DNA of 64,000 bases. Origin: Rallus limicola. Taxonomy: Eukaryota; Chordata; Aves; Gruiformes; Rallidae. A program made the position numbers and the translations under genes. The notes under the pieces are model-generated. The model was given only the letters and a program-made list of their open reading frames with translations. It searched no databases and was not told where the DNA came from. The DNA is taken from contig JAKCOZ010000016.1 of NCBI GenBank assembly GCA_022605955.1, positions 13,210,001 to 13,274,000 of the forward strand, read 5' to 3'. Positions 11,921-22,460 of the stretch are shown here, in pieces; the first letter of the stretch is position 1, and each line of letters starts with the position of its first letter.

Positions 11921-14900
11921 CAGAGATAGTGAGAGAAAACCATCTCCCTTTACTCCTTCACTGACACCCCATTATTCTTAGCTGTAACTAGTGAGCGTGC
12001 AGGAATAAACCGATCCTATCCAAGTAAGATTTTAAAGTTGTTTAAACAAAGAACGCTGCCCTGCCAGGTCCTGAGTGCTGACATGGCAGCACGCTGGAGA
12101 ACTGTTCAAGGAACCTAATCACTCCTAAAAATCCTTCCTCACAAGTACCACACAAAATGACACATTTTTATCTTTCATCCAGCAATCAAATGCATGTGGA
12201 AGTAGCAAGCTATGTACCTATCACTGACTTTATTCTCCTGGTGCTTCATGTCTCAAACTCAAGTGCTTGCACAGGTTTGTTTCTACTGTTTCTTGAGGGC
12301 GCAAACGGTGTCTTCTGCACAACACTTACCATGTTTGTAAATAAAACCAAGTGAGACCCTGTTATTTTTAACCACACAGAGATCAAAACACAGTGAATGA
12401 ACATTTAAACAGAAGGGTTTAAAAACAGTTAATAGGAGAATAAATAGCTCACAAATTGATTCAGCAACCTGATTAATCTACAGCTATTGTTTGAACAGAC
12501 AGAAACATGAGAAATAAATTAGATTTCAAAAACTCTTTCATTATTAATAACCTAGACCACAATTAGTAGCAGGTGCAATGCATAATGAAATGGCACAGAA
12601 CAACCCAGTGACGCTGGGAGCCCTGTGTACAGCTCACCGGACTTCCACACAGAGCTTGACATCCCAGAGCTCTCTGAGTAAGCACAGAGAAATCCAGACC
12701 AGCAAGAAGGGAAGCTTAGCCCCCAGGACTTTCCTCTTACTGTTTACAATTCTTGCCTCAATAGAGGCAGTGGCTCCTGGAAACCTTTTCTTGGATGGGA
12801 CAACTGCAGCTGCACAAAGCAGCGATACGTGTGTCAGAGAAGATGTGCACCCTGCCTCATCCATCTTGTGTACAAGTGCTGCTGCATGCTGCTTCCCTAT
12901 AGCAATAAATCATATTAATTCTGAATTTGGCATTCACGTGCCTTTTTGCTGAAGCCTGTACAGAAGAAATAAATCCTTCTTAGCATAAAAGTACATGCAG
13001 CGCTGCACCTGGACCCAGTGCAGAGGACTTCAAACCCAGATCCTGTACAGTAGGTCTCATCGCTATGCTTTCCAAGCCATTGTCAGCTTGGCCCATCATC
13101 CCTACCACAACACTTTTTCTGCTTCTTTTAAGATTTTCAGGAAAGGAGCGTTGCTCCTCAGAGATGAATGCATGTGCCAAAACTGGAGCGCTTGATACAC
13201 ACAAAGATCTAAACATCAGACTTAGCAGCTGAAATACCTGTTTACTTCAGGGCACCTGTCTGTGAAAATGTACTGCCATTAACTATAAGGTCATTTTGAT
13301 TGCATCTTGCATTGGCAGTGGCACCTGGAAGTCATTCAAAGTCTTTGAAAGGATATAATATTCTGCATATTAGTCAATTCATTTTACTTTACAGACTTGA
13401 CTTTACCACATGCAGAAAAACTCTGGTGGTAAAGCCAAGGTGGAGATCGTCAGAATGACCTTCTCTCATAGAAATTAACTTTCTTCATTATTTTGCAGGC
13501 AGTACTTTCTTGAAGGTGTGCTACACCAACAAGGCTAGCTTTTGTCCTCTCTTTGTTGTTACACAACACAGGCCTTTCTGGCCTTAAGTGTGATGACATG
13601 GGTTACAAACCATTTACTTCAAGTCTTGTCATTTTGGTTGCATCTATGATTTTATTGAGACTAAACTCTCTTGACTTGCACTGACCCAGAATCTAATTTT
13701 ATACACAAGCCCATGAATTCTTAACTGTCCGTTCTTCTGACACTATTTGGTGCTTGTGTGGCTTTTTATATCCACTTCCTTAATTCCAGTTTCTCTTTAC
13801 TGTATCTGTTCCTAATTTTTAAGCTTCAAAGTTTTTAAAAAAAAACCCTCAAAAACTTCAGTAAAAGCTAAAAGTAGAAATAACAGTATTTTGCAAGTGG
13901 CTATCTAGCACCAAACAAATAAGACATGCTTAATAAAAAATTACTTTGCATTATTTCCAATCTCTTAACATTTACATTGTATGTGCATATGATAATAACA
14001 ATGTATTTTATGCACTTTGCATTTAAAATCAATACTTTAAAAAATAAATCATAAAGAAAAGAATGGGAATTTCATCTTTTACTTCCTGGTACAGCATTGT
14101 GGGCCTCAGTGACCTGTGGTACCTACAGAAGAGCTTTCAGACAAGGAACCATTTTTGTGTACAGCAAATGGGCAAGTGGCAAGAAGGCAGGGGAGCTAGT
14201 CAGTAGCAACATGAAAGTCCACAGCAGCCTTTGTATATAGCTCCTGAGCAAACAAAGCCTTCTAAGGAGGGATCTATAAGCAAGAAAACAAAACTCCCAT
14301 CAAGTATCTGAACTCTTTATTTTTTCCCTTTCACTACAAGGACTAATACAGAACCAAAAGGATCAGTAGCACTACTTTATGCAGAGAATGTTTATCAAAG
14401 AAATGTTTAACAACAAAATATCAGGAACATGCATGAAATATGAGTGCACTAAAACATCCACATGACATCCTAATTACATTACTACATGAAAATTGAAAAA
14501 CTCGTGTATACAAAATAATCCACTGAGAATACTGTGAATGTTTTAGAGAGTATCACAAGCTCTTTTACATAAACTTAACCAGAAGTAAAAGTGATACCAA
14601 GTATTATGAGCATTCAGGATATTTGTAACATCATGCAAAAAAGACAGATTAGTTCTGGCAAAAAATAATGAACTTCTCAAGCAGACAGAATCACGTTTTG
14701 ATGGAGCCTTGGACTGAAGTTAGGCAAAACTTGGTGATTTTAACACAAGTCAGGCAAAACTCAACCACTGATTTACTCAGCATGATAATCAAATGAGGAC
14801 ATAACGTGTGAAATGGAAAACCAAAGAGCAATAACTTTGTGCGATTCAACTGCAGACTGAAATGACCTTGTCTCAGATCTCTCTTGAGTCATCCTACACA

Positions 14901-15901
14901 AGTGCTGCAAAAAGACCTGAGGTATAGAGACCCTTCCTGAGGGGAATGCCAGCCACCTCTCTGGTCTATTCCATTATAAACACGGATTAAAAAAAGCAAA
15001 GTCTGGTCCAAAAGATTTTCCCCATTCTCAGAACAACTTTATGGTGACTCTATCTGGGCACACAGGCTTTCTGTCACCACTCCCGCGCAACTCCGCCAGC
15101 ACACATTATGAAGACATTCAGCATTTGGTGCATACAAGGCCTCATTGAAGGAACCATGAGGATATCTGTCCATCAAACTGTCCTACTCTTGACTCTTCTA
15201 ATCTCTTTAGACAGTCATGCCAAAGAAGTCATGTTTAGTCAGATTGCCAAAGGATGCATGTCTCACAGCACATGCCCAACACAGCTTATTTTGCTTTGAT
15301 GGGTGAAAGTCTAAGTTTGCAAAAATTGATAATATATCAATTCTCCAACAGCCACTGGAAAGGAAACAACAGACTGAAAAAAAGGGAGTGTGTGAACTCC
15401 CGTGCTTTAACTGGTGCAGTGTTACCAAATTACTGTACCTAAGCCAGGGAAACATAGCACTGAGTACTAAGGGAAAAAATGTGGTAAAAGATAGTTCATT
15501 CTTCTGTTATCAACTCCTTAAGCATCCAGTAGCTAACACAGTGAATAATACAGCTGGTATTTATTTTGACAGAGAAATGCATCCAACCATGGCAGAGAGA
15601 GAAGCCCCAATTTCCACTTACCCTGCATTTTGAGGATCATTTACCCACAATAGTTTTATCCCGGATTTCTACCCTGACGGAACCTTAATCTCTAGGAACA
15701 TTCAACACTGTATTTAAAAACATAACTAGGAAATTACTTTTTAGACCATTTTGAGTAATACTGAAGTCTTGATTAAAATCAATGTCTACAGCCTTCACTC
15801 ATTTAAATAGGCAACATCTCCAGGATGACTCCTTCCAGCCATGGCAGGACCAGGCCCATGGAAGTGCCTGCAGGGCTGGGGCCTGACCCTACACTGCAAG
15901 A

Positions 15902-15906
15902 GCTAG
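15902..15906. repeat. Target-site duplication GCTAG, left copy
   Basis: This 5-bp sequence abuts the left end of the LTR at 15907 and is repeated exactly at 16506-16510 on the other side. Confidence 0.85.
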
Positions 15907-16505
15907 TGTTGTGGTTTTGCCCCAGCGGAGAGCTGAGCAACATGGAGCCACTTGTTCTTTAAAAGGGAATGGGGAGCGGAGTTAAGGGAAGGGGAGCGGG
16001 AAGGAGAAGAAAACTGAAGGAATCAAAACCTCATGGGTTGGGATAAGGATAGTATACTGGGATAGCAGAAAAATAGATATAATAACAGGACTTTATAGCA
16101 AAATACATATGAAACTGGTGATACACAAAGCAGTTTCTCACTGAACCGCACAAACTCAGACTGTACAGCTCAGAGCCGGCCCAAAAACTGGACCATCCCG
16201 AAAACCACCCGTCCTGGAGCTGCCCGCCTCTCCCTCCACCAGCCCCCCCTTTTACCCTGAACATGATGTAATTGGCATGGAATACCCCTTTGGCCAGTTT
16301 GGGTCACCTGTCCTGGATGTGTCCCCTCCCTTCTCCTTAGCAGGGAAATACAAACAACTGAAAAGTCCTTGATTGCTTGGCAACAACTACAAACATCAGT
16401 GTGTTATCAGTACTGCTCTCATCCCAACTCCCAAACAGGGCATTCCATGGCATTCCATCCCCTACTAGAAAAGAAATTAACTCTCTCCTAGCCAAAATGA
16501 GGACA
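15907..16505 (-). mobile_element. Solo LTR of a widespread avian endogenous retrovirus family
   Basis: This is a 599-bp element with TG...CA ends. On the minus strand it starts TGTCCTCATTTTGGCTAGG and ends AAAACCACAACA. I recognise the family from bird genomes by its starting segment, the internal block around GGTGACCCAAACTGGCCAAAGGGGTATTCCATGCC-type sequence (about 16275-16315), the segment CCTTATCCCAACCCATGAGG, and the terminal segment. A perfect 5-bp GCTAG duplication flanks it, and no internal retroviral sequence is present. It is therefore a solo LTR left by recombination between the two LTRs. It lies in the same orientation as TOX3. The family's usual TATATAAA promoter position is degraded here (GGGTAAAAGG near 16255), so promoter activity is doubtful. 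Confidence 0.88.
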
Positions 16506-16510
16506 GCTAG
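16506..16510. repeat. Target-site duplication GCTAG, right copy
   Basis: Exact match to 15902-15906, directly beyond the CA end of the LTR. Confidence 0.85.
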
Positions 16511-17949
16511 TTTTTTAAAGGGAAGCGAGAAACCTGCCAACAAAAATAACTATACAAAACCCAACAGTTATGGTTCTGCTCACTGTGCCCTGGTTTCAGA
16601 AGTTGACTTAAAACATCATATATTCTATTGCCTTAGGAATTCATCACTGTCAAGGTAACATAAGCTGATGTAATGTGTTAAAGGATATGTTTAAGTTGAA
16701 GCAAACACACAGCAATGTAAAGAATGAAAGCCTCAGTTGTCCCTGTCTATAAATTACTCCCTTGACTTTTGGGCAAGTCAGCGTATCTCTAGAAGAAATC
16801 CTCAATACTCTTTTTTTCCACAAGTATAGATAAAAGAATCCATTTATCTAAATTTTTACAAGATTGGAATTCACTGCCAATCAAAACAAATCAAACTAAC
16901 AGGATGCTTTTCTCTGTCAGAGATTAAATCCTTACTTAATAGAATACAAAACAGTTGCACTTGGTACTGCCACCACTGAAGAAGTGTCCTTCCTCTCCGC
17001 CCCTCATATGCTGGCATCAGTAATAGATCTGTCAAACCACAGTTATCAGAAGATCCACTCCAAGCACCAGCTTCCCTTCTCCAGTAATGAGAAAAAGCTC
17101 CCATGTTTTGCTTCGTGTCTCTGTAGAAAAGTAAATCCCGCCTGAGTGAATTCCCAAATAAAGGCTACAACAAACAGTACGCCTCAGTTTGGGAAAGCAT
17201 TCCATTTGTAGCTGGATCTAAAAGTTTGGTTGGTGACAGGAGGCTTACATGCATTCTGCTGCCTGAGGAACATGAAGAACACAGAATCTCTTGGTCTTGG
17301 TGCTTGCCCAGTTCCAACACATCAGAAATTACTCTCTTCCATTCACATGGAGCACAGGAACCAGTGAAGGGACATGAAGAGGAGAAAAAACCAAAATGAA
17401 CCAAAAAATGACCAACATGAGGGCAATGATTTATTCGTCAAAACTGAGCAACTATCTCCTGTTGTTCCAGCAATCTCAGATGTCCCTGGAATTTCAATTA
17501 CTACTATATGATAGAATTTCCTTACAATGCTGCAACATCCACATTAGTTCAGTTCATTGAACATGCTTTTCTAGAATCTTTCTGATTTACTGTCCCTTGT
17601 TTTTCCTTGGGGTCTGACCTGCAGCCAGGTTTGCTAGGACCTGCATGCTTCCCTATGCACTGCAGAGCGTCCAGACAGCCTGACCAGTTACAGGGGTGGG
17701 AAGAGGGCAGTGAGAATACCAAATCACAATTTCACAGAACCCCACCTGGGGATCAGGCAGCAGGAGCATACCAATGCCAGACAGTGCAGCACCATCTACA
17801 AGAGGTGATGCCAAGGAACAGGGGTCGGCCAAGCCCAGGCACCTGCACTACCTACACCACTCTGGATCCTGGGACTGGGCACCTCTGCAACCTCTACTGG
17901 CACCAGCTCTTTTTCAGCACCCTCTGTTATCTCTCGAAGAAATGCCAAA

Positions 17950-18350
17950 AGCATAATTTCTGATGCTAAATTGAGCAGTACCCTCCAAATGCTTCCTGCT
18001 GTGTCTCTTACACCGTCTTGACTCTTTCCCCCATCAGGATGTTATCAATATACTGATATATTGGACTGTCAAGTAAAACAGGAATCTCTACTAAGATTTT
18101 AGCCAAAGCATTGTGAGCAGTTGTGGGGGGATGTCTATATCCTTGTTGAAGCCTGTTAGAAGTATACTGGATCCCTCTCCACATGAAAGCAAACCATGCT
18201 TTATCTTGTTCAAGGAGAGGAACCTATCTTTAACACCTAAGGCAGCCAACCAAGGACAGGCAGTGCCTTGTATCAATGTCATTATTTCTGCCATGTTCAG
18301 AACTGTGGCAATCAAAGGTGCAGTAGCTACCTATAGTAGCATTTAACTAC
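17950..18350 (-). pseudogene. ERV reverse transcriptase remnant, active site YIDN
   Basis: The minus-strand translation resembles the palm region of retroviral reverse transcriptase, including a segment like the conserved LPQGY-(R/K)-H-SPT motif (seen here as LQQGYRHPPT) and the active site at 18041-18052. The active site reads YIDN instead of the usual YIDD/YMDD, so one catalytic aspartate is lost. Stops and frame changes interrupt the sequence. The region normally following the active site is not clearly present. Confidence 0.75.
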
Positions 18351-18599
18351 CAATAGTAATGGACTATAAAGCAGCAATGCCCGGTTGGTCTCTTTACTGG
18401 CCACACCAGTGAACTGTAAGATGAATGGGTCCTTTAATAATGCCTCTTTCTTCCAGTTCTGCTATCACATCGTCAATCTCCATAAGCGCTGCTGCTGGCA
18501 ATAGATATTACCAAACATTAGTGATTTTAGAGAGGGGTAAGGGTATAGATGTTTGTAAGAGGCTCCGTTTCACCATGCCCGAATCCTTTTTATTTGTTG

Positions 18600-18905
18600 C
18601 AAAACTGCACAGTTCCATCTGGGAGTTCCCACATTCACCCACACAGTATGTCAAATCCTAAAATATTAGTACATGCAGCACCGACTGATACTTCTGCCCT
18701 GGTTCATTCCTCTGGCAGCCAGAGTGAAATTTTTGCAATGGGGCATTCCTTTTCCACACCACCAAATTCCTGTGAATGTAACCCTGCGTTGGCCAGGACT
18801 TACGCCCAGGGTCTGCGCTGCTCCTGGGGTAATTACTGACATTTGGGCCCCGGTGTCAATGAGAAAGTGTACCGGAACTATTAAGGGTCCAACAGGAATG
18901 GCAGT
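18600..18905 (-). pseudogene. ERV aspartic protease remnant
   Basis: A minus-strand frame contains the retroviral protease catalytic motif LIDTGA at 18846-18863, followed by QMSVITP, the usual context of the catalytic aspartate. Upstream is the short gag-pro boundary segment WLPDECSDPIT. The frame is broken downstream by stops. The nested LTR lies just upstream in reading direction, separating this protease from the gag-like part. Confidence 0.85.
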
Positions 18906-18962
18906 GATAGGGTCAGAGCATTCATCAGGGAGCCACTACATTGCTAATACCCACCCAGCAGG

Positions 18963-18967
18963 GTGGC
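18963..18967. repeat. Target-site duplication GTGGC, left copy
   Basis: This 5-bp sequence abuts the CA-type end of the nested LTR (plus-strand TGTTGC at 18968) and is repeated at 20059-20063. Confidence 0.8.
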
Positions 18968-20058
18968 TGTTGCATTAAAGTTCACAAGTAATTTGGAGCA
19001 ATGCCCAATTCATCCACCCAAGTCCAGTTGCGTTTAGGGCACAGAACTATCACAATTATGGACACACAGATGACAAGATACACCTTCAGTTTAGTCGCCT
19101 TCCATGAACCACCATGGCCATGCTTAAAGAGTTTGGTCATGTTCAGTGAGAACTCTCCCAGCCAGATTAATGAAAGTGCAGTTTATTAAAGCAACAGATA
19201 CAGGGGCTCTCTGGATTGCTGGAGAGAAACTCACTGTCTGCAAAGCACGTGCAAATACCAAAGGTATGAGTAACCCTGCTTGGCTGCAAATGTGCTAAAA
19301 GATAGAAAGGGACTCCTTAGAGATTTCTAAGTTTCCTGGGAAGCACTGGGCATAACCAAGTGCTCGACTCTTACCTAAAGGTGTCCAAATGCAGGGGGAA
19401 GAGAAGCTCAGCCCGTCCACTGATCCCAGAAGTCAGAATAGTATGTGATGGTAAGTTCCTTACACAATGGTATCTTCCCTAACATCCTCTCTCCCTTAAG
19501 CTGTTTATATAATTTTTTTATCTTTGAGGAGGAGCTTGAGTGACTCTAGTCACACATACCTTTGTTACCATTGGTGTACAATTTTCTTGCTTTGCTTTTA
19601 AAGGTACAGACTAACAAAAATTCAGAGCGCAGGCTCAGTGAGGGGTGGTTACACCTTGGAGGCGGGTAGCTTTTGGGATGGAGGTGTGTTTTGGTATTAT
19701 AATGATATTATAATGGTCAGAGTTCACCAAAAGGACAGCATTTTGTCAAAATCATGACAGACTGTTGACTCAGTGTAGCAAATATGCAGCTTATCAGTTC
19801 CTTTGTACCTTCAAGTTCCTGTATCATCACAGAGCCTGGCTGTGGTGTCTCCACTCTGCTCCACCCCCTGTGCAGTTCTCTCAGAACATCAAGCTTGCCT
19901 GATGTTACTAACCTCCTAGATTGCCTAGGAACTTACTGTGAAAAGGATGGTTGGCATATCAGCTACTCTCCACCCTGGAAGTTTCTTGAAAGCTGAACCT
20001 TTTCTTAAAGTGTGAACATAATCTTAATTTCTAAATTACTTCCAGCAATTATTCCACA
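18968..20058 (-). mobile_element. Solo LTR nested between ERV gag and protease
   Basis: This is a 1091-bp element that on the minus strand starts TGTGGAATAATTGCTGG and ends TTTAATGCAACA. It has TG...CA ends and is flanked by exact GTGGC duplications. A TTATATAAA box on the minus strand (19504-19512) and an AATAAA signal (19182-19187) lie in the expected order for an LTR. It belongs to the same family as the provirus 5' LTR at 21607-22460. In the first 260 bp from the low-coordinate end I count about 16 differences by eye. Because it is flanked by its own duplication inside the provirus internal region, it is a later, separate insertion that was reduced to a solo LTR. Confidence 0.83.
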
Positions 20059-20063
20059 GTGGC
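20059..20063. repeat. Target-site duplication GTGGC, right copy
   Basis: Exact match to 18963-18967, directly beyond the TG start of the nested LTR. Confidence 0.8.
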
Positions 20064-21606
20064 TCACTGCCCTCCTCGGGGATGCAATTTTTTTTTGCTG
20101 AGATGCAGCCTTGTCAATTGGGATCAGTGCAGAAGGTTGCACTTTCCTTTTGGATCAGGGCTTTTCCAGCTAGGCAATTCTCCCCAGCTGTGATATTTTT
20201 CTTACCCAGAGATTGGACCAATGTACAGAGATCCTCTGTAGAGACACCATGCAAGATTCGTCAGGGTACACCCAAATCTAGGGCCTTACAGCACAACTCA
20301 CCCCATTCCTTATTAGGTTTGAACCTCTCATTGTATTTGGGGTCGTTGGAATTTTGAATGTGGACTTGGAGAACTCACCAGGCGTGATCTAGGGGCTTAG
20401 TACTGCACAGACTGATTCAGCCCATTCAGCATCCATACTTATCTATGTCATGTACAAATTCACTACAGGGAGGTATGAGGGAGTGCAGATTTCATCTACG
20501 ACCACAATCACCATCTCTACAAGCAGCTGGTATGCGATCTTGGGTATTTGCTACAACTGTCTTGAGACAATCAGTGAGACCGTGAATAAGAGGGGTTAAT
20601 GGGGCTGGGTCAATAGGGGCTAGGGTCAGGGATTTCCTGAACTCATCTCTTTCCTGTATCGCCTGTATGCAGGCTGCTTTCTGCACTACTGCAGCCTGAT
20701 TGGGTTAGCCTGTGGCTTTAATTTCCAGAGGTTCCCCTCTCTCCTAGGGCTCTATGCCACCTGCCCAGTATGCAGCTCATGCAGTTAAGGAGTAATTATG
20801 GTCTCCTGATGTGGTAGTTAAAAATACTCCTGGTCCCCAAAAGCCTCCTGCTTCTTCCTCACTTAACATAATTTGGTCTCCTCCTTTAAGAGAAACTCAC
20901 CACACATACTCAACTTCTGATCCTCCAGACCGCCTTGAGAATTTCTCCTGTATTGTTATCAACTCTGCTGGTGACAGTGGGATTCTTCACACAGTAGTGT
21001 GGATATTGTCATCATTGTCAGTAAGAGTCTCAGTTTTAAAGAAAGGTTGCAAGGAAATCAACTGAGGTTAGGAATCGCAGGTCCCTTCAACTTCATCATC
21101 ACTGTCAAACCAAAGATCACCATCCCAACTTTCAGGGTTTGCACTATACATTAATCAATGAACCTGCTCAAATGGAGCAGAAGGTTGCATTTTATTTCAC
21201 AGATGGTTAACTCTTTCCAGCAATTAAGATAATTCTTCTCACTCACAAATTTATCAACTCTGATTCCCAGTGTTTTTTCCTGTCTCCCTCTTAAAGGGCA
21301 ATGATGACTTCAACACTTCAATTTCTAATTTCAAAGTTGTATATTCCCCATCAGAAACTAGTTTGGGAGCAGGAGTTTCCTTAGCTTCTTGCTGAGCACA
21401 AGATAAACAGGCTCCTCACACTGCACAAATTACATCTTCACCTTTTTTCACTCGAATCTTTTGTGCAGCCTGATGTTACTCAATGCGTTCTACCTCTTCA
21501 TCCTTCCAAACTTTGAGCCCACTCCTTCCCAGCCTGGGAAGAAGCACATTTATATTTCTGCAGCATTTTATCCACAGAAGTCCTGCTGACTATGCCCATT
21601 TTTTTG
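20064..21606 (-). pseudogene. ERV gag-like remnant
   Basis: This is the internal sequence between the provirus 5' LTR and the nested LTR. Soon after the LTR, near 21600, the minus strand has an ATG followed by a short open segment, as expected for a gag start. Another 64-codon open segment lies at 20492-20686. Stops and shifts break it elsewhere. I call it gag by position, upstream of the protease and directly after the 5' LTR, and not by a recognised domain. I did not see a CCHC zinc knuckle. Confidence 0.55.
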
Positions 21607-22460
21607 TTGTGTTAAAGTTCACAAGTAATTTGGAGCAATGCCCAATTCATCCACCCAAGTCCGGCCGTGTTCAGGGCACAGAACTATCACGATTATGGAT
21701 GCACAGATGACAAGATTCACCTTCAGTTTAGTCGCCTCCCATGAACCACCATGGCCATGCTTAAAGAGTTTGATCATGTTCAGTGAGAACTCTCATGGCC
21801 AGATTAATGAAAGTGCAGTTTATTAAAGCAACAGATACAGGGGCTCTCTGGATTGCTGGAGAGAAACTCTCGGCAAGACAGTTTCTCTGGAGAGAAACTG
21901 TCTGCAAAGCACGTGCAAATACCAAGGTATGAGTAACCCTGCTTGGCTGCAAATGTGCTAAAAGATAGAAAGGGACTCCTTAGAGATTCCTAAGTTTCCC
22001 CAATGAGGTATTTGGCATAACCAAGTGTTCGACTCTTACCCAAAGGTGTCCTGATGGAGGGGAAGAGAGGCTCAGCCCCTTGACTGATCCCAAAAGTGAG
22101 AATGGGTGGTATCTTCCCTAACATCTTCTCTCCCTTAAGCTATTCATATATTTTTTAATCTTTTAGGAGGAGCTTGAGTGACTCTAGTCACACATACCTT
22201 TGTTACTATTGGTGTACAATTTTCTCGCTTTGCTTTTAATGGAATAGACTAGAAAAATTCCAAGTGCAGGCTCATGAGGGGTGGTTACACCTTGGAGGTG
22301 TAATTAATATCAGCAGTTATTAATGTCAGCAGTAGGGGGATGGTATCACTAGATTATTTTGGAGGTCTTTTCCAACCTTAATCATTCTATGATTCTATGA
22401 TTCTAATAAAGTGTGAACAAAAGTTTTAAATTTAAAGTCACCTCTGACAATTATTCCACA
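21607..22460 (-). mobile_element. 5' LTR of the decayed ERV, interrupted by a CR1 tail
   Basis: It starts TGTGGAATAATTGTCAG on the minus strand at 22460 and ends TTTAACACAACA at 21607. Its low-coordinate 683 bp align with the nested LTR, and its start (about 22405-22460) aligns with the nested LTR's start (20006-20058). In between, a CR1 tail occupies the place of about 350 bp present in the nested copy. It carries an extra inverted GAGAGAAACT-type duplication near 21855-21900. AATAAA lies at 21819-21824 on the minus strand. No matching 5-bp duplication flanks this copy on both sides, which fits a provirus LTR and not a solo insertion. Confidence 0.8.
22300..22404 (+). mobile_element. CR1 LINE 3' end, short 5'-truncated copy
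   Basis: The stretch contains GGAGGTCTTTTCCAACCTTA and ends with the tail ATTCTATGATTCTATGATTCT, the 8-bp repeat that closes bird CR1 elements. It lies inside the ERV 5' LTR in the opposite orientation. The left limit is uncertain. Confidence 0.85.

Larger units (their letters stand above)
17900..22460 (-). mobile_element. Decayed ERVL-like provirus, 3'-truncated, with a nested solo LTR
   Basis: Read on the minus strand the order is: 5' LTR (22460-21607), gag-like sequence with stops (21606 to about 20064), an inserted LTR (20058-18968), protease (about 18905-18600), then reverse transcriptase remnants (about 18350-17950). Similarity fades soon after the RT active site. RNase H, integrase and a 3' LTR were not found, so the 3' half is deleted or unrecognisable. 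Many stop codons and frame changes run throughout, so no protein can be made. The family assignment (class III, ERVL-like) rests on the protease and RT wording and on the 5-bp duplication of the nested copy; it is an inference. The left boundary is approximate. Confidence 0.75.

Noticed and set aside
20492..20686. Possible small host gene on the minus strand
   Set aside because: It lies inside the ERV internal region in element orientation, so it is best read as part of the gag-like remnant.
18968..22460. Reading the two similar LTRs as the 5' and 3' LTR of a single short provirus
   Set aside because: The 18968-20058 copy has its own GTGGC duplication, no purine-rich tract before it, and protease and RT continue beyond it.
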